A stretch of 64,000 nt of DNA from Ostrinia nubilalis (Eukaryota > Arthropoda > Insecta > Lepidoptera > Crambidae), in the NCBI RefSeq assembly GCF_963855985.1, contig NC_087092.1:17360001-17424000 (forward strand), read 5' to 3'. The notes below the pieces were generated by a model that had not been told where the DNA came from, did no database searches, and was given only the letters and a program-made list of their open reading frames with translations. A program made the translations under genes and the position numbers. Positions 1 through 11,002 of this stretch are shown one piece after another; the first letter of the stretch is position 1, and each line of letters begins with the position of its first letter.

Positions 1-142
1 GTACCTACTTAAATTCAAATTCATTTATTTTGCAAGTAGGCTTATAAAAAGCTCTTTTACACGTCCTAGTATTACTTTAACCCTACCATTGCTTCGGGAC
101 AACCAGAGCTGAGAAGAAGCAGCGCAAGAAACTCAGTCACTA
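1..142 (-). repeat. Interspersed repeat family D (LINE/SINE 3'-end type), copy 1
   Basis: This matches other copies at 3100..3279, 25415..25550, 25621..25725, 50264..50443 and 55362..55475. Shared landmarks are a block reading about CTGAGAAGAAGC, a stretch with GCTTCGGGACA, and an AT-rich end. It is placed on the minus strand because the copy at 50264 carries a (TCAAAG)n tail on its left side. The repeat is cut by the window edge. It is probably the 3' end of a non-LTR element or a SINE; the class is inferred. Confidence 0.6.
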
Positions 143-691
143 TCACGTAGTTTTGTATCAAAAACGTAACTATATTCATGTAAAAGTACCCACATTAAAT
201 CCAGATGCAGCAAAACACTTCTGGCCAGCATTAACCTTCTTTAAATTTTCACACCAATTTGCAATAAACACTAACCTCTAGTTCCAATACGAGTCCAATC
301 TACCCTCAGCCCGGACTACCCTCCGTATCCGTCAATGGCTTTATAAATATGCACGTTCTTCCACATCGCGTCTGATTACAGCTGAATAATAAATTCAATT
401 TTCCCGGGCAACCATCAGATATTTTCCCGGTGATAACGTTCCTATATTCGGCCGGTGGATGCTGGGAATAATGGCGATATTTAGAGTGTTGCAATATGCT
501 AAGATAGTAGGCTGCGGCATTAACAAGTCAAGAGATGGTTGTGCCCCGGCGCGGATAGGGGCGGCGTGGAGACGAGTTTGGTTTAGTTTTTTTGACAAAA
601 GATAGTGAGGGTGACAAACAAAATATGACATTAAGGTTGTAAACATGCGTATATGGGAAGACTTATAAAAATAGAGTGACACAGTTATCTC
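143..691. other. Intergenic, no gene seen
   Basis: AT-rich DNA with only short chance reading frames. No repeat, RNA gene or coding pattern could be supported. Confidence 0.6.
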
Positions 692-819
692 TTAGGGTTC
701 GGCCAAACTAACACGATCACAACGCGATCAGCCGGCGTGCAGCGATGGCGACCAGACCTAAATGCATTGATCGCCATCGCTGCACGCCGGCTGATCGCGT
801 TGGTTTGGCCGAACCTTTA
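692..819. mobile_element. Foldback MITE with TTA target duplication
   Basis: The element 695..816 starts GGGTTCGGCC and ends GGCCGAACCT, and is flanked on both sides by TTA (692..694, 817..819). Its two arms are long inverted repeats. The inner part, about 30 bp from ACGCGATCAG inward, is perfectly complementary and surrounds a short loop near 757..768. No coding capacity is present. A 3-bp TTA duplication is typical of PIF/Harbinger-derived MITEs; the superfamily assignment is an inference. Confidence 0.72.
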
Positions 820-1536
820 ATCAATACTTAAATAATGGAGTACTTACTAAGTTACCTATAATTTTTTATTAAAGAGCTTTTCTTCTAATTCCACAGTTTC
901 CTACTTTTCCTGGTTCTTTTTTCTTAGTTCAACTACGTAGTACTTCTTATTATTCTGTGGTTCAACTGACTTTATGGCTGAAAAAATATCTGATAAGGCC
1001 GTATAGAACTGGTTACCTGATTTTAAGAGTGCTGTCTATTTTAATTTTTTAAGACGAAAGAATAAAAAAAGATTTAAAATTATTACTAATTAGGTATTTG
1101 AAAAACAAAACGGCTGTGCCTCATTATATGTATAATATTTTGAGTTTCTTAAGTTAGGGCTTGTAGAGTTAAAATCTTGGCTCTACCTGATCACTTTTTC
1201 ACTATGCGAGCCATTATTGTCTCCTCTTGATGTACATGAAAATGTTTTTGGTGAGAATAATCTTTAACTAAAAAATAATCGCTCAAAGCGACTCCACGGC
1301 TTCTCCAGAACAATTTTTACGGCGCCGCTCAGCGCACGCCTCTTACAGTTCCGCGGGCTTCTGGCGCGCGTTAAAAACACAATGAATAATTATTGCCGTT
1401 TGTAGAGCCTTGCTAACTAGACGCGCTGTCGTCTGTTGGTTGAGTGATTCCTTTCAATGACAAGATAATTTGGGGAAATTATGTTATTATGTAGGTATTA
1501 AAATTATTAGATTTACTCGTTAATTACGCAGAACTA
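820..1536. other. Intergenic, no gene seen
   Basis: AT-rich sequence with a small GC-rich patch near 1310..1370. No open frame or repeat was supported. Confidence 0.55.
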
Positions 1537-1730
1537 ACGGCCGATGCAATGTTCTGGAGTGGAGGCTACGTACCGAAATGCGCAGGACGTCCACCAACAA
1601 GGTGGACCGACGACCTCATAAAAGTAGTAGGAAGGCGCTGGATGCAGACCGCTTATAACCGGTCATTATGGAAATCATTGGACATATGTTCAGCAGTGGA
1701 CGTCCTATGGCTGAAATGATGGTGATGAAT
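1537..1730 (+). mobile_element. RTE LINE 3' fragment, (ATG)n-tail subfamily
   Basis: This encodes remnants of the RTE C-terminus (the R-P-P-T-R-W-T-D-D-L block) and ends CCTATGGCTGAAATGATG, the same end as the copy at 52283..52444. It is 5'-truncated and its frame is broken. No clear target duplication was found. Confidence 0.7.
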
Positions 1731-2320
1731 ACTATAGAAAAAGAAGAGATTGCAGAAAATTTACACATACACTAGTTCAAATGAAAGAACTAAGTACGTT
1801 GAATATTTAGGGAATCTAAAGATTTAAGATCCGATTAATGTATTCAAATTGGAGGTTTTTCCTAGCAGATTTATAGAACTACTGCGACTTTAGTTAAATA
1901 TCAATAATTTAAAACATCACATTTTTTTCAGCCTTTTCGTGAAGTTGTCTGAGTATCAAGCCAATGTTACAGCCATTTAATTAAGTTTCCAATCCGTAAA
2001 AGCTTTTATTTACAAACAATCATAAATCCGCAGCTCGTCCGTAAGAATACTGACGCCCATTATAAAGAAATTAGCAGTAAATTTTCTGTATATACATACA
2101 AACTAAGAGGGAGGCACTCCGAAATTTATGGCCCTCCAACCGTCTCCAGGACTGAGGCACTAAACAACGTGAACAAAAAACTCCGAGATCACTCCGGGAG
2201 GGGGGAGTGAATCAAATACTTCGTCTGCGAAAGAAAATAAAATAAATTTATTTGCCTCATTTGGGGGACGTTTAATTCCCCCCCTGGTACACAGTGGCCA
2301 TATTTTTTGCATGCCTCACC
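1731..2320. other. Intergenic, no gene seen
   Basis: AT-rich sequence. The short open frame at 2189..2422 overlaps the possible LTR-element remnant described next and has no recognisable domain. Confidence 0.5.
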
Positions 2321-2323
2321 AAT

Positions 2324-2334
2324 GTTGGGCGCCA
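2324..2334 (-). other. Primer-binding-site-like sequence of a decayed LTR element
   Basis: On the minus strand this reads TGGCGCCCAAC, complementary to the last 11 nt of tRNA-Lys, the classic primer site of many Ty3/gypsy elements. Immediately to the right on the plus strand, after an AT-rich gap, is TGTAACGACAC, which could be a decayed LTR end. No LTR pair or gag could be recognised, so this is a remnant at best. Confidence 0.35.
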
Positions 2335-3099
2335 ATATTTTTTTGTAACGACACTTGGGATGGTTTTGACCCGGTTGTAGAGTTGAAGTTTTTGAAGCAA
2401 TCAACTTGTTTGGAAAACTCAACTTTTTGATTGATACTTACATTGCGATAGCCCTATAAACAAAGCTTTTACATTCTGTCATAAGTTAAAAATAGATCCA
2501 ATCCAATGCCTATACTTCTACTTTTTTATTATGATTTAATATAAAAAATATTAACTTAGTTACCCGAAAAGTGATGGAAATATTTTAACTTTTATTAACC
2601 CCCCTCGTGCTACTACCCTGCAAAAAGATAATTCAATATGCACGTTCTATTGCGCCACCCTGTACCTACGAGTAATATAGTATCCAAATGTTTATTGATA
2701 TAAAAAAGATAAAGCTCATCCATGACTAACGTTTGCCTCTATCAGGAATCGAGCTTGCAACCGCTTATGTGAATCACCACCAACACAAATGCAGACGTCA
2801 CCATTTTACTAGGTCACAACTACAAACGTACCGACTGTAATCAAACTGAGTGAGCAAACAGCAGATTTAAGGCTAACGCCCACTGCGTAGAATTTTGACA
2901 CATCCAAAAGACCGGTTTGTAGATCTTTGTTTAAGGAACAGTGACGTTACGTCACTGCACAAAGGTACCGACTTATCACCGCTGTGATCTAGGCAAATAC
3001 ATCGGCGCACGCGCGGCTAAAGTGGCGGCTGTTGACATTGGGGTGACCATAAGAAAAAGTTCAGGCAGAGATAAATCGTCACTCAAAGAAGTTAAACTC
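2335..3099. other. Intergenic, no gene seen
   Basis: AT-rich sequence with no supported feature. A weak tRNA-B-box-like stretch near 2742..2765 is too degraded to call. Confidence 0.5.
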
Positions 3100-3279
3100 A
3101 TTTTTTAATTTGTATGGACTATTAAATAGTGCTTACAAGTCGTAAAATATTTCAAGAAAAAAACTTACTAGTTTTGCTCTTATGGAGCCTTTACGTCTCA
3201 TACTCATTTTCCCCTGCCAGCGCTTCGAGACCAACATTTCGCAAGTGCTGAGAAGAAGCGCCGCAACAAACTCAGTTTA
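3100..3279 (-). repeat. Interspersed repeat family D, copy 2
   Basis: Closely resembles 50264..50443: shared GCGCTTCGAGACCAACATT and AGAAGAAGCGCCGCAACAAA blocks and the same upstream ATAGTGCTTACAAGTCGT-like sequence. The microsatellite tail is lost. Confidence 0.68.
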
Positions 3280-3340
3280 CTGTCTGTCGGTTGAAATAAA
3301 CAGAAATAACAGTAAGGTGTATTATTGACTGACACTAGTT

Positions 3341-3473
3341 TAAGGGTGGGTTGCACGGTTGCACCATCTTACCTTAACTGAGACAAACGTCAAATATCTG
3401 TCAAACTCCATACAAAAAACACCGGTTATCGTCATAGTTACGGGCAAATTTGGGTGGTGCAACTCAGCCTAAG
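3341..3473 (+). mobile_element. MITE family A, copy 1
   Basis: About 125 bp with terminal inverted repeats related to GGCTGAGTTGCACCA. The right end reads GGTGGTGCAACTCAGCC and both sides carry TAA. Internal landmarks ACAAACGTCAAA and ACACCGGTTATCG are shared with six other copies in the window. Confidence 0.7.
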
Positions 3474-5790
3474 AAATTTAGTCTTCACTGTAGAAAATTA
3501 AATATGACTCTCTCCAATCTATCAGAGGCAAATGGTGGATTTGGTCTACATGATGCCGTGCTGACCAGATGGCTTGGGGTGGCCCACTTTGCATATTCTC
3601 CCTTACTCGTCTACTTTTAGCCGCCGTCTAGGCATTGTAACTTATAATGAGTTTGAAGTAGGGTATATGTACCGGTTTATGCCATCTTTACATCTTTTTG
3701 GGCCACTTTACATTTTAATAATTTTGTAGTTTTCTAGAAAACAGGAGATAAATTAATACTAGTCTGTAGTTCTGCACTTTGTTCCTTTGATTTTATGTCT
3801 TGGTCACCTTACTCGACCAAGAAAAGTGCGGTGATGTTCAAAGTTGTATGCAATGTTCACAAACTCGAATTGTGTTAATACATCGGTAGGCTTTGGGTTC
3901 TCGTTTATACTTGATTTAAGAATTGCGTAGGTATAACAACAAACAAGCATTTTGTAGGAACATAGATAGCTTACGCCATAATTAAAGTAGGTAATAGGAA
4001 TTAGACTGATAGTACTTTTGAATGATTTTAAACTTATTTCATAATAATATTACTTTGCAAAGATAATATTTGGACTTTGATTTATAATAAATAGTAATTT
4101 AAAGATAAGGTTTTAATCGCTTCTAATTATTTTTCATCTAAATCCTTTTAGGATTTATTGTACATTTATAATTCAGCGTGAAACGGCAAATAACAAAAAT
4201 GTTAGCGAAAACGCTGCATCCGTTACTTCGCCGCATAACTCAAAACTGTAACAATGCAAAATAAATCTCGTACATATTTCACTCAAAATTCAACACCATA
4301 GAAAATTTTAACGTTCTCAAGTTGCAGTCAAACCCTTAAAAAGGGCGCGACGGGAAACGTCCAATAAATCAGCGGGAACGCGCTAGACAAATAAAACATC
4401 AAACGAAACAAAAAAAGTGTGTATCTGCACGAAATTCGCAAAAAGAATTACAAGCTGTAACATGCAGTAGTGTTAACTATAACCAATCTTGGCCGGATTT
4501 GCTGGGCGATTTCGATGTTTATGTGTATGAGGATAAGGTGGAATAAGATTGCAGATTTTGGTTGGTAGTGATTTAGTCCCTATCGGCCGTCAACCTGATT
4601 AATGTCGCTAGTAAATCAGAGGATTACGACAATGCGAGAAATGACGAGTCGCGGCCGGAGCGCAAGCGATACTTTTGTGTGGGACAAGGCATGACAAATT
4701 TCACTAAATCCAACTTTTTTCTTGTAAAATAATAGTGCAGTAATATTAAATACACAATACATATTTACTGACTAATACTACCAAAACGTTCTACAATAAA
4801 TTAAGTATTGTACTAAAATATAGTCATTATTTTACAATTTTGGGATATCTAGGTAATTTATTTTAGTGTAGTCGTAGTAACATTTTACTCACTGAAAGGA
4901 CATTTCAAAAAAATTACGTGTATTCGTAACTTATTCATTACTACCTGTCATTTTAAACCGAGGAATATCCTCTTTATAGATTATTTTAGTATGAATTACA
5001 TCAATAAATAGAATAAAAATTATTCTAAAAACGCTCTCGCTTGTGGTTTAGCACATTATAGCCGGTCATATCGAATTATTGGGTAAACACGTAGTGTAAT
5101 CGGCCGATCGTTTCATTTAGAATAGAGCAAGGGTATTGGAGAAATATTGCTTATAATATTTGTAATAAATAGTGTGAATTGGTAATAATAAGATCTGTGG
5201 ATCGAAATAAAAGTTTGCACAGCTTGCTAACAATTTTTAACAGACGTTTTTATATAAACTTGTGTGTAACAAACAGAAAGACCTAAACGTGGTTTTGAAG
5301 ACATGGATTTTTTTTTCTTTTTTCAAGGCTTAACATGTTACATATACTACATTAAAGAACCAATATCATTGTGTCATGATAATAAAGTTTCTAAAAAAAA
5401 TCAATAATCTCAATTTATAGCATCATTGTTATTATAAATTATTACACATAATAATGTTTATTGAATTATCACATTCAATAAATTAAAGAAAGTCTACGGA
5501 AACACAATGAAGTTTATCACACTATCGCTTTTTATTGCTTCTATTCATACATAATAGAACAACGGTCACAATGGTATCTCCTGCATTATCTCATTCATGT
5601 TTACTCGTATCGTGATTCATAAATTTACGACCCGTCTTCACCATTGACAAACCCATACACAACATTACCTTTCTTTCAAAGAGGCATAAAATAACACCGT
5701 AACTGGGCGAGAGGCTATTGTCCTGATGTTTCTGTTCCGTATTTGACTCATTTTTTTCGTGAGTGGTATGTTTTTTTTATTAAAAATTAA
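3474..5790. other. Intergenic, no gene seen
   Basis: 2.3 kb of AT-rich DNA without a supported gene, RNA or repeat. It ends at an in-frame stop (5788..5790) just before the LINE open frame. Confidence 0.55.
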
Positions 5791-8118
5791 GTCAACGCAA
5801 TGTTAAAAGCAATAGTAAATAAAGCAATGTATGCTGAAAAAGCAGCATTTTTTCAGCAGAATGTTAATAAGAATTGTAAAAACTCTAAGGAATTGTGGAA
5901 AAATATCAAAAGAAACGTCGTAGATTTTAAAAGTAAGCATAATCCAGTTCCCCCTCATATCAATAACCCAGATCAGATTAATAATCATTTTCTTAACCTT
6001 CCCGGAAGCAATAGTGTCACTATTTCAGACCTCACGTATTATGAATACAACCGTTTCAATTCATCAACATTTGGTCTCAAAACTGTTGATGAAGATTCCA
6101 TTTTGAAAATCATTATGAATTTTACGTCCAATGCCATAGGTGCAGACGGAATCTCTCGTGACATGATTATGTTAACTTTACCACGAACACTGAAAGTAAT
6201 AACGGCAATTGTCAATAGTTCAATCCAGTCTGGCATCTTCCCTGATGTATGGAAGGAGGCTCTTGTTAAACCAATCCCCAAAAAAGGCAATCCTAACGAG
6301 CTAAACGACCTCAGACCCATCAGTATTCTACCTTTCTTGTCGAAAATTATAGAAAAAGTCATTTTTCTACAGTTATCTGAGTTTCTTACTGCTAATAATA
6401 TTTTACCACAAAAGCAATCTGGATTTCGAACTGGTCGCAGCACGGCCACTGCTCTTTTAGATGTGATTGATGATATTCTGGCAGGACAAGATGTGGGATG
6501 TGGGTCTGTTCTGGCTCTTCTTGACTTCTCTCGTGCATTTGATACAATAAACCATAACCTTCTGTTATCTAAAATGTCCTACTACGGTTTTGATTGTGGT
6601 GCTCTGAGGTGGTTCTATAGTTACCTTAATGGAAGATCACAGCGCGTGGAGGTCAGTGATGAAAGTGGAATATCATCTCTTTCACAATCTGCCTTATTGA
6701 GGCGAGGTGTTCCGCAGGGTTCCATATTAGGTCCAATTCTTTTTATTTTGTATAGTGCTGACTTGACTAGTAAAATCATAAATTGTAATTATCATATTTA
6801 CGCAGACGATTTGCAAATTTATTTGTCTTTTAAGCCCCATGAAACTCTCGCCGCGGTTGGTAAAATCAATGAAGACCTTTTTAGGATTAATGCATGGGCT
6901 AATAAAAATTGTTTAGTTTTGAACCCATTAAAATCTAAATTTCTTGTACTCGGTTCCAACGTCCAAATAAATAGTATTAACAACTTCAACCCTAATATCA
7001 CAATCAATAATGAGGTTATCCAACAGGTAACTGAAGCTCGTAACCTTGGCGTCCTTATGGACAATAGACTTAAGTTTCACAGTCATGTTTTGGAGACGGT
7101 TAGGAACTGCTATTATAGGCTCAAAGTACTATACCATGTACGAAATTACTTGGATGTTGACGTGAGAATTAAACTCTGTGAATCTTTAGTTTTGTCCAAG
7201 CTTAACTACGCCGATACCGTCATAGGCGAATGTATCTATGGTTACACTAAAAAGGTCATTCAGCGGGTGCAGAATTCCTGCGCCCGATTCTGTTTCAACA
7301 TCCCGCGTAGAGCCCATATCTCGCCTTTCCTCAATCAAGGAAACCTTCTTAATATGAAATCAAGACGTGCATTCCATTACGCGTGTTTACTATTTGGGGT
7401 TGTGCGTACTAAAAGTCCACCATATCTATATGAAAAGCTTTTATTTTCCCATAGGAGTGTTAGGCTTGCCTCACGCCTTGGATGTCCTAGTCACAGTACC
7501 GCAGCATTTCGTGGTAGTTTCCGTTACTCTGCCACGAAATGCTGGAATAACATACCACCGCCTTTCAAAAGTTGTAATACATTGAATTCTTTTAAATTAA
7601 ATTATAAAAAGTATCTTTTAAACTTGCAAAAGCATACATAATATTGTGGAATTTATTTATAAAATAGTACCTACCTTTCAATTAAAAACTCAATGGATTC
7701 TCCATCATGTCATAATTTTAAAAGAAATATTCGAAGGAACTACATAATTTATTTACTTAAGTTATTTTGTTCATGGCTGTACCTACTCTTTGTTACATAA
7801 TATTTGTCTAACTAGGCTACTATTTAATTATCAAAATTTCGCATAAGCTGTTTAATTAAATTACCTGTCAAAGCTGTATTAATTTTTAAAATCACTTATT
7901 TGTAAACCGATTGTTCTTGGGCGGGCTGCGCCCTTTTGCTCAACTGGCATCCGCAGAATACCAGTGGTCGTGACGTTCTCTCTGCCGTCACGGCTTATAC
8001 TGAGCAGATGCCATTTTGGTGCATGTACTTTACTGTTTGGTTTTGTTATATCTATTTGTTATTTTATTTTGTACTAGCATCGAATAAATACTTTTCTTTC
8101 TTTCTTTTCTTTTCTTTG
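5791..8118 (+). mobile_element. Jockey/CR1-type non-LTR retrotransposon, 5'-truncated
   Basis: Contains an open reverse-transcriptase frame (5800..7641), then about 450 bp of 3' UTR ending in AATAAATACTTTTC and a CTTT-type simple repeat (8086..8118), the kind of 3' tail seen in this LINE group. The N-terminal endonuclease half of ORF2 and any ORF1 are missing, typical of 5'-truncated insertions. The left boundary is approximate, and no target duplication was recognised. The clade (jockey versus CR1/Daphne) cannot be settled by eye. Confidence 0.8.
5800..7641 (+). CDS. LINE reverse transcriptase (ORF2 C-terminal part)
   Basis: This 613-aa frame copies element RNA into DNA at the nick site. 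Visible RT blocks, in order: LRPISILPFLSK at about residues 171-182, QSGFR near 206-210, the LLDFSRAFDT motif at 240-249 (first catalytic Asp), GVPQGSILGP at 303-312, and YADD at 334-337 with the catalytic Asp pair. The C-terminal region has the WNNIPP and FK blocks usual in jockey/CR1 relatives. The start used is the first ATG after an in-frame stop at 5788, but this is an internal Met of a longer ORF2, because family members carry an N-terminal apurinic-type endonuclease of some 250 residues that is absent here. The frame has no internal stop or frameshift, so the insertion may be fairly recent. It is not a host gene. Confidence 0.85.
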   Translation: MLKAIVNKAMYAEKAAFFQQNVNKNCKNSKELWKNIKRNVVDFKSKHNPVPPHINNPDQINNHFLNLPGSNSVTISDLTYYEYNRFNSSTFGLKTVDEDSILKIIMNFTSNAIGADGISRDMIMLTLPRTLKVITAIVNSSIQSGIFPDVWKEALVKPIPKKGNPNELNDLRPISILPFLSKIIEKVIFLQLSEFLTANNILPQKQSGFRTGRSTATALLDVIDDILAGQDVGCGSVLALLDFSRAFDTINHNLLLSKMSYYGFDCGALRWFYSYLNGRSQRVEVSDESGISSLSQSALLRRGVPQGSILGPILFILYSADLTSKIINCNYHIYADDLQIYLSFKPHETLAAVGKINEDLFRINAWANKNCLVLNPLKSKFLVLGSNVQINSINNFNPNITINNEVIQQVTEARNLGVLMDNRLKFHSHVLETVRNCYYRLKVLYHVRNYLDVDVRIKLCESLVLSKLNYADTVIGECIYGYTKKVIQRVQNSCARFCFNIPRRAHISPFLNQGNLLNMKSRRAFHYACLLFGVVRTKSPPYLYEKLLFSHRSVRLASRLGCPSHSTAAFRGSFRYSATKCWNNIPPPFKSCNTLNSFKLNYKKYLLNLQKHT

Positions 8119-8123
8119 TTACG

Positions 8124-8195
8124 GTTTTATTGGTTACTAATTTTTTTTTGAAGTGCCATTGTTTTATTGGTTACTAATAAAAGTGTTTTTGAAGT
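8124..8195. repeat. Two-copy direct repeat beside the LINE tail
   Basis: GTTTTATTGGTTACTAAT is present at 8124 and again at 8161, each followed by a T-rich run and TTTTTGAAGTG. It is a local tandem duplication immediately 3' of the LINE tail and could have arisen at insertion or by slippage. Confidence 0.6.
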
Positions 8196-8348
8196 GGATG
8201 AAAATAATGGACACAGTATGCATATTAATGTTTAAAATTATTGTATACTGCCATTATTCCCCACTGGTGGGCAAAGGTCTGCTCCTATAATCGTCTTATT
8301 TTTAATTTCTTACAATGTTCTATTCATGTTGATTTTCATGACCCAAGC

Positions 8349-8363
8349 ACACCCAAGTCGTTT
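8349..8363. repeat. Target-site duplication of RTE insertion (left copy)
   Basis: ACACCCAAGTCGTTT here and ACACCTAAGTCGTTT at 9807..9821 flank the RTE element, with one mismatch over 15 bp. Confidence 0.75.
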
Positions 8364-9806
8364 CGTTCGTTTCAGCCAAATGACGTCCACTGCTGGACAA
8401 AGGCCTCCTCCAAGGTTTTCCACAATGCACGGTCCTGCGCTGCCCGCATCCAGGCTCTTCCCGCGACCTTTACGAGATCGTCGGTCCACCTAGTAGGAGG
8501 CCTGCCCACGCTACGTCTTCCAGCCCGTGGTCGCCACTCGAGAACTTTTCTGCCCCAACGGCCATCGTCTCTACGAGCTATGTGCCCCGCCCACTGCCAC
8601 TTGGTTTTAGCAATTCTGCGAGCTATGTCGGTCACTTTGGTTCTCCTGCGGATCTCCTCATTTCTGATTCGATCACGCAGGGAAACTCCAAGCATTGCCC
8701 GCTCCATCGCCCTTTGGGTGACCTTGAGCCTTCTTATGAGGCCCATAGTAAGCGTCCACGTTTCGGATCCATAAATCAACACTGGCAGCACACACTGCTC
8801 GAAGACTTTTGTCTTGAGACACTGCGGTATTTCGGACGTGAGTATATTGCGTAGCTTCCCGAACGCTGCCCAGCCGAGTTGGATTCGACGATTGACCTCT
8901 TTCTCGAAGTTGGCCCTACCTAACTGGACTGTTTGTCCCAGGTATACATAATTGTCAACAACTTCGAGTGTAGTCTCCAACCTTCAAAGGAGTGGGTGCG
9001 ACACGGACATTAGACATGATTTTTGTCTTGTCCATGTTCATTTTGAGACCCACTTGTTGAGAGGCTCTACTGAGGCCATCGAGCATTGTGCCTAGATCTT
9101 CCAAGGTTTCAGCCATGACTACGATATCGTCCGCGAATCGAAGGTGGGTGATGTACTCACCGTTGATATTTATGCCAAATCCGCTCCAGTCCAAGAGCCT
9201 GAAGACATCTTCCAGGGCGGTGGTAAACAGTTTTGGAGATATGACGTCTCCCTGTCTTACCCCTCGCTGCAACTGGATAGGTTTCGAGTCCCGATCCTGG
9301 AGGCGGACTGACATTGTGGCGTTTTTGTATAAACTTTTTAACACTTCGATATAACGATAGTCAATTTGGCACCTTTGGAGAGACTGTAGCACTGCCCAGG
9401 TCTCGACCGAATCGAAGGCTTTCTCATAATCCACAAACGCCAGGCAAAGTGGCTGATTATACTCCTCGGTCTTCTGTATAATCTGCCGCAGCGTATGTAT
9501 GTGGTCTATGGTACCAAAGCCTTTTCGGAAACCGGCTTGTTCGGGAGGCTGGAAGTCGTCGAGCCTGCGAGCGAGACGATTCGTAATGACTCTCGAAAAC
9601 AGCTTGTAGACATGGCTCAGAAGTGAGATGGGTCTATAATTCTTCAACAAGGTTTTGTCACCTTTTTTGAAGAAGAGTATCACCACACTTCTGTGCCATG
9701 TCGTAGGCGTTTTTCCTTCGAGGATGACGGAATTGAACAGCTTCTGAAGAGCCTTCAGTATCGGCGTTCCACCTGCCTTCAAAAGCTCAGCCGTGATTCC
9801 ATCACG
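8364..9806 (-). mobile_element. RTE-clade LINE, 5'-truncated, (CGAA)-tail subfamily
   Basis: A 1443-bp minus-strand insertion bounded by a 15-bp target duplication (8349..8363 and 9807..9821). It starts within the fingers of the reverse transcriptase and ends in the subfamily's GGCTGAAACGAACGAA tail. The 5' endonuclease domain is missing. RTE elements insert by target-primed reverse transcription, and the 5' truncation plus target duplication fits that mechanism. Confidence 0.88.
8372..9806 (-). pseudogene. RTE endonuclease-reverse transcriptase, truncated and frameshifted
   Basis: The upstream open part (8955..9782, open to about 9803) carries RT blocks: NYRPISLLSHVYKLFSRV near residues 48-65, the FVDYEKAFDSV catalytic block at 116-126, GVRQGDVISP at 174-183, and FADD at 216-219. 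The downstream part (8372..8980) is the conserved RTE C-terminus with LIYGSETW, RAMLGVSLRDR, WQWAGHIARR and the terminal QQWTSFG. The two parts lie in different frames. Compared with the copy at 17299..17947, this copy lacks two bases at about 8972/8973 (GGAGACTACAC against GGAGACTCTACAC), which explains the shift. The protein is therefore inactive in this copy. Confidence 0.85.
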
Positions 9807-9821
9807 ACACCTAAGTCGTTT
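9807..9821. repeat. Target-site duplication of RTE insertion (right copy)
   Basis: Matches 8349..8363 with one difference. Confidence 0.75.
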
Positions 9822-10282
9822 ACAAAAGCGAATTTAAAAAATAGTTTCTAACCCTAAAATAAGTTCAAAAACATCCTCACGGGCCGCCAAAGCGGTGTGT
9901 GCGTGAGCCGTTGTCACGATGTTACTGACAAATTGATTTATGTAGTCGGCGCTTGGCAAGTCCGCTGGCGGCTGACTGCACGTACGCGCTGCCACGCAGT
10001 TACTACGAGTTACTACGATGTTACGTAGTGTGTTTATGTTTGGAGATTGACGGTTTTTGACTTTTAGATAGTATGTTAGTCCGGACTTTTTGTATCGTCA
10101 AATCAAATTCCTCCTACTTAAAAGGTTTTCAATAAAATGCCCTCTAAGAAATCATCTTTCGTGCTCATAATTTATTTGATCATGTGATGTAAGCCAAAGC
10201 TTTACAAGTAACATCATAATTCAGAGCTGAGCTTTCAAATATAATTTATTTCTTGTTTATTTTATGTATTTTTAAGTTATGG
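9822..10282. other. Intergenic, no gene seen
   Basis: Contains a GC-richer patch (9880..10040) with repeated TTACTACGA motifs; no gene supported. Confidence 0.5.
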
Positions 10283-10348
10283 TGGAAATCATTGGGGAGA
10301 GCCAATGTTTAGCAGTGGACTGGACGTCCTGTGGCTGAAATTATGAAG
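10283..10348 (+). mobile_element. RTE 3'-end remnant
   Basis: GGAAATCATTGGGGAGAGCC followed by AGCAGTGGAC and GTCCTGTGGCTGAAA is the terminal part of the ATG-tail RTE subfamily, heavily shortened. Confidence 0.6.
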
Positions 10349-10666
10349 TTTTAAAAATAATATTTTACAATATGTATTATTGCATTTATTATACGCGTAA
10401 GTTACAAAAATATTTCTTATCGCCAACATATTTTACAATTCCAAAAAAAAAATATAAATCGAGTGTTAGTGCGTGCGCTGTCGTGAATGACGTGAGGCAA
10501 ATTGATTTAGTGCGAGGGGAACGCACTCGCACTTGCCGGCAACTTGGCGGAGTGGCTGAGTTCACGGACGCGCTGCAACGTGAAGTTTGACTGTTGTGAT
10601 CCGTTTGATAAAGAAAGTTTTAGAACTACATACTTTTAGTCATAAGGTCAGAATTATCATTAGAAT
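10349..10666. other. Intergenic, no gene seen
   Basis: No supported feature. Confidence 0.5.
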
Positions 10667-10719
10667 CGTTTCAGCCATAGATGTTTACTGCTGCCTGAAG
10701 ATAGGCCTTGCCCAATGTA
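10667..10719 (-). mobile_element. RTE 3'-end remnant
   Basis: CGTTTCAGCCATAGATG and ATAGGCCTTGCCCAATG are the reverse complement of the ATG-tail RTE 3' end, degraded. Confidence 0.55.
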
Positions 10720-10925
10720 TAAAGTAGTCTAAACAAATATGTTTGTAAATGTATGTGTATATCCAGATGAAGATCAGTCCGGCGTCAGTTAAGTGATGCA
10801 ATGAGACTCCACCTAGCTACGTTTTAGTTGCAAATTTTTAGTGACCAATGGAAAACTTACAATTTTAAAATGATTAGAAGAAGCATCAACTCCCTGAAAT
10901 GCTAAAATGATGAAGACACTTAGAC

Positions 10926-11002
10926 TGACTGCACCACCTAACTTTAATGGTAACTATGACGATAAATAACCGGTGCTTTTTGTATGGAATTTGCAACCCA
11001 GC
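10926..11002 (-). mobile_element. MITE family A, copy 2 (internally deleted)
   Basis: Starts TGCACCACCTAACTTTAA, contains AACCGGTGCTTTTTGTATGG, and ends TTGCAACCCAGC. Compared with full copies, it lacks the CTGTCAAA...GACAAACGTC segment. Confidence 0.6.

Noticed and set aside
8241..8774. 177-aa and 90-aa plus-strand frames, and their twins at 17457..17956
   Set aside because: Antisense shadows of the RTE coding end.
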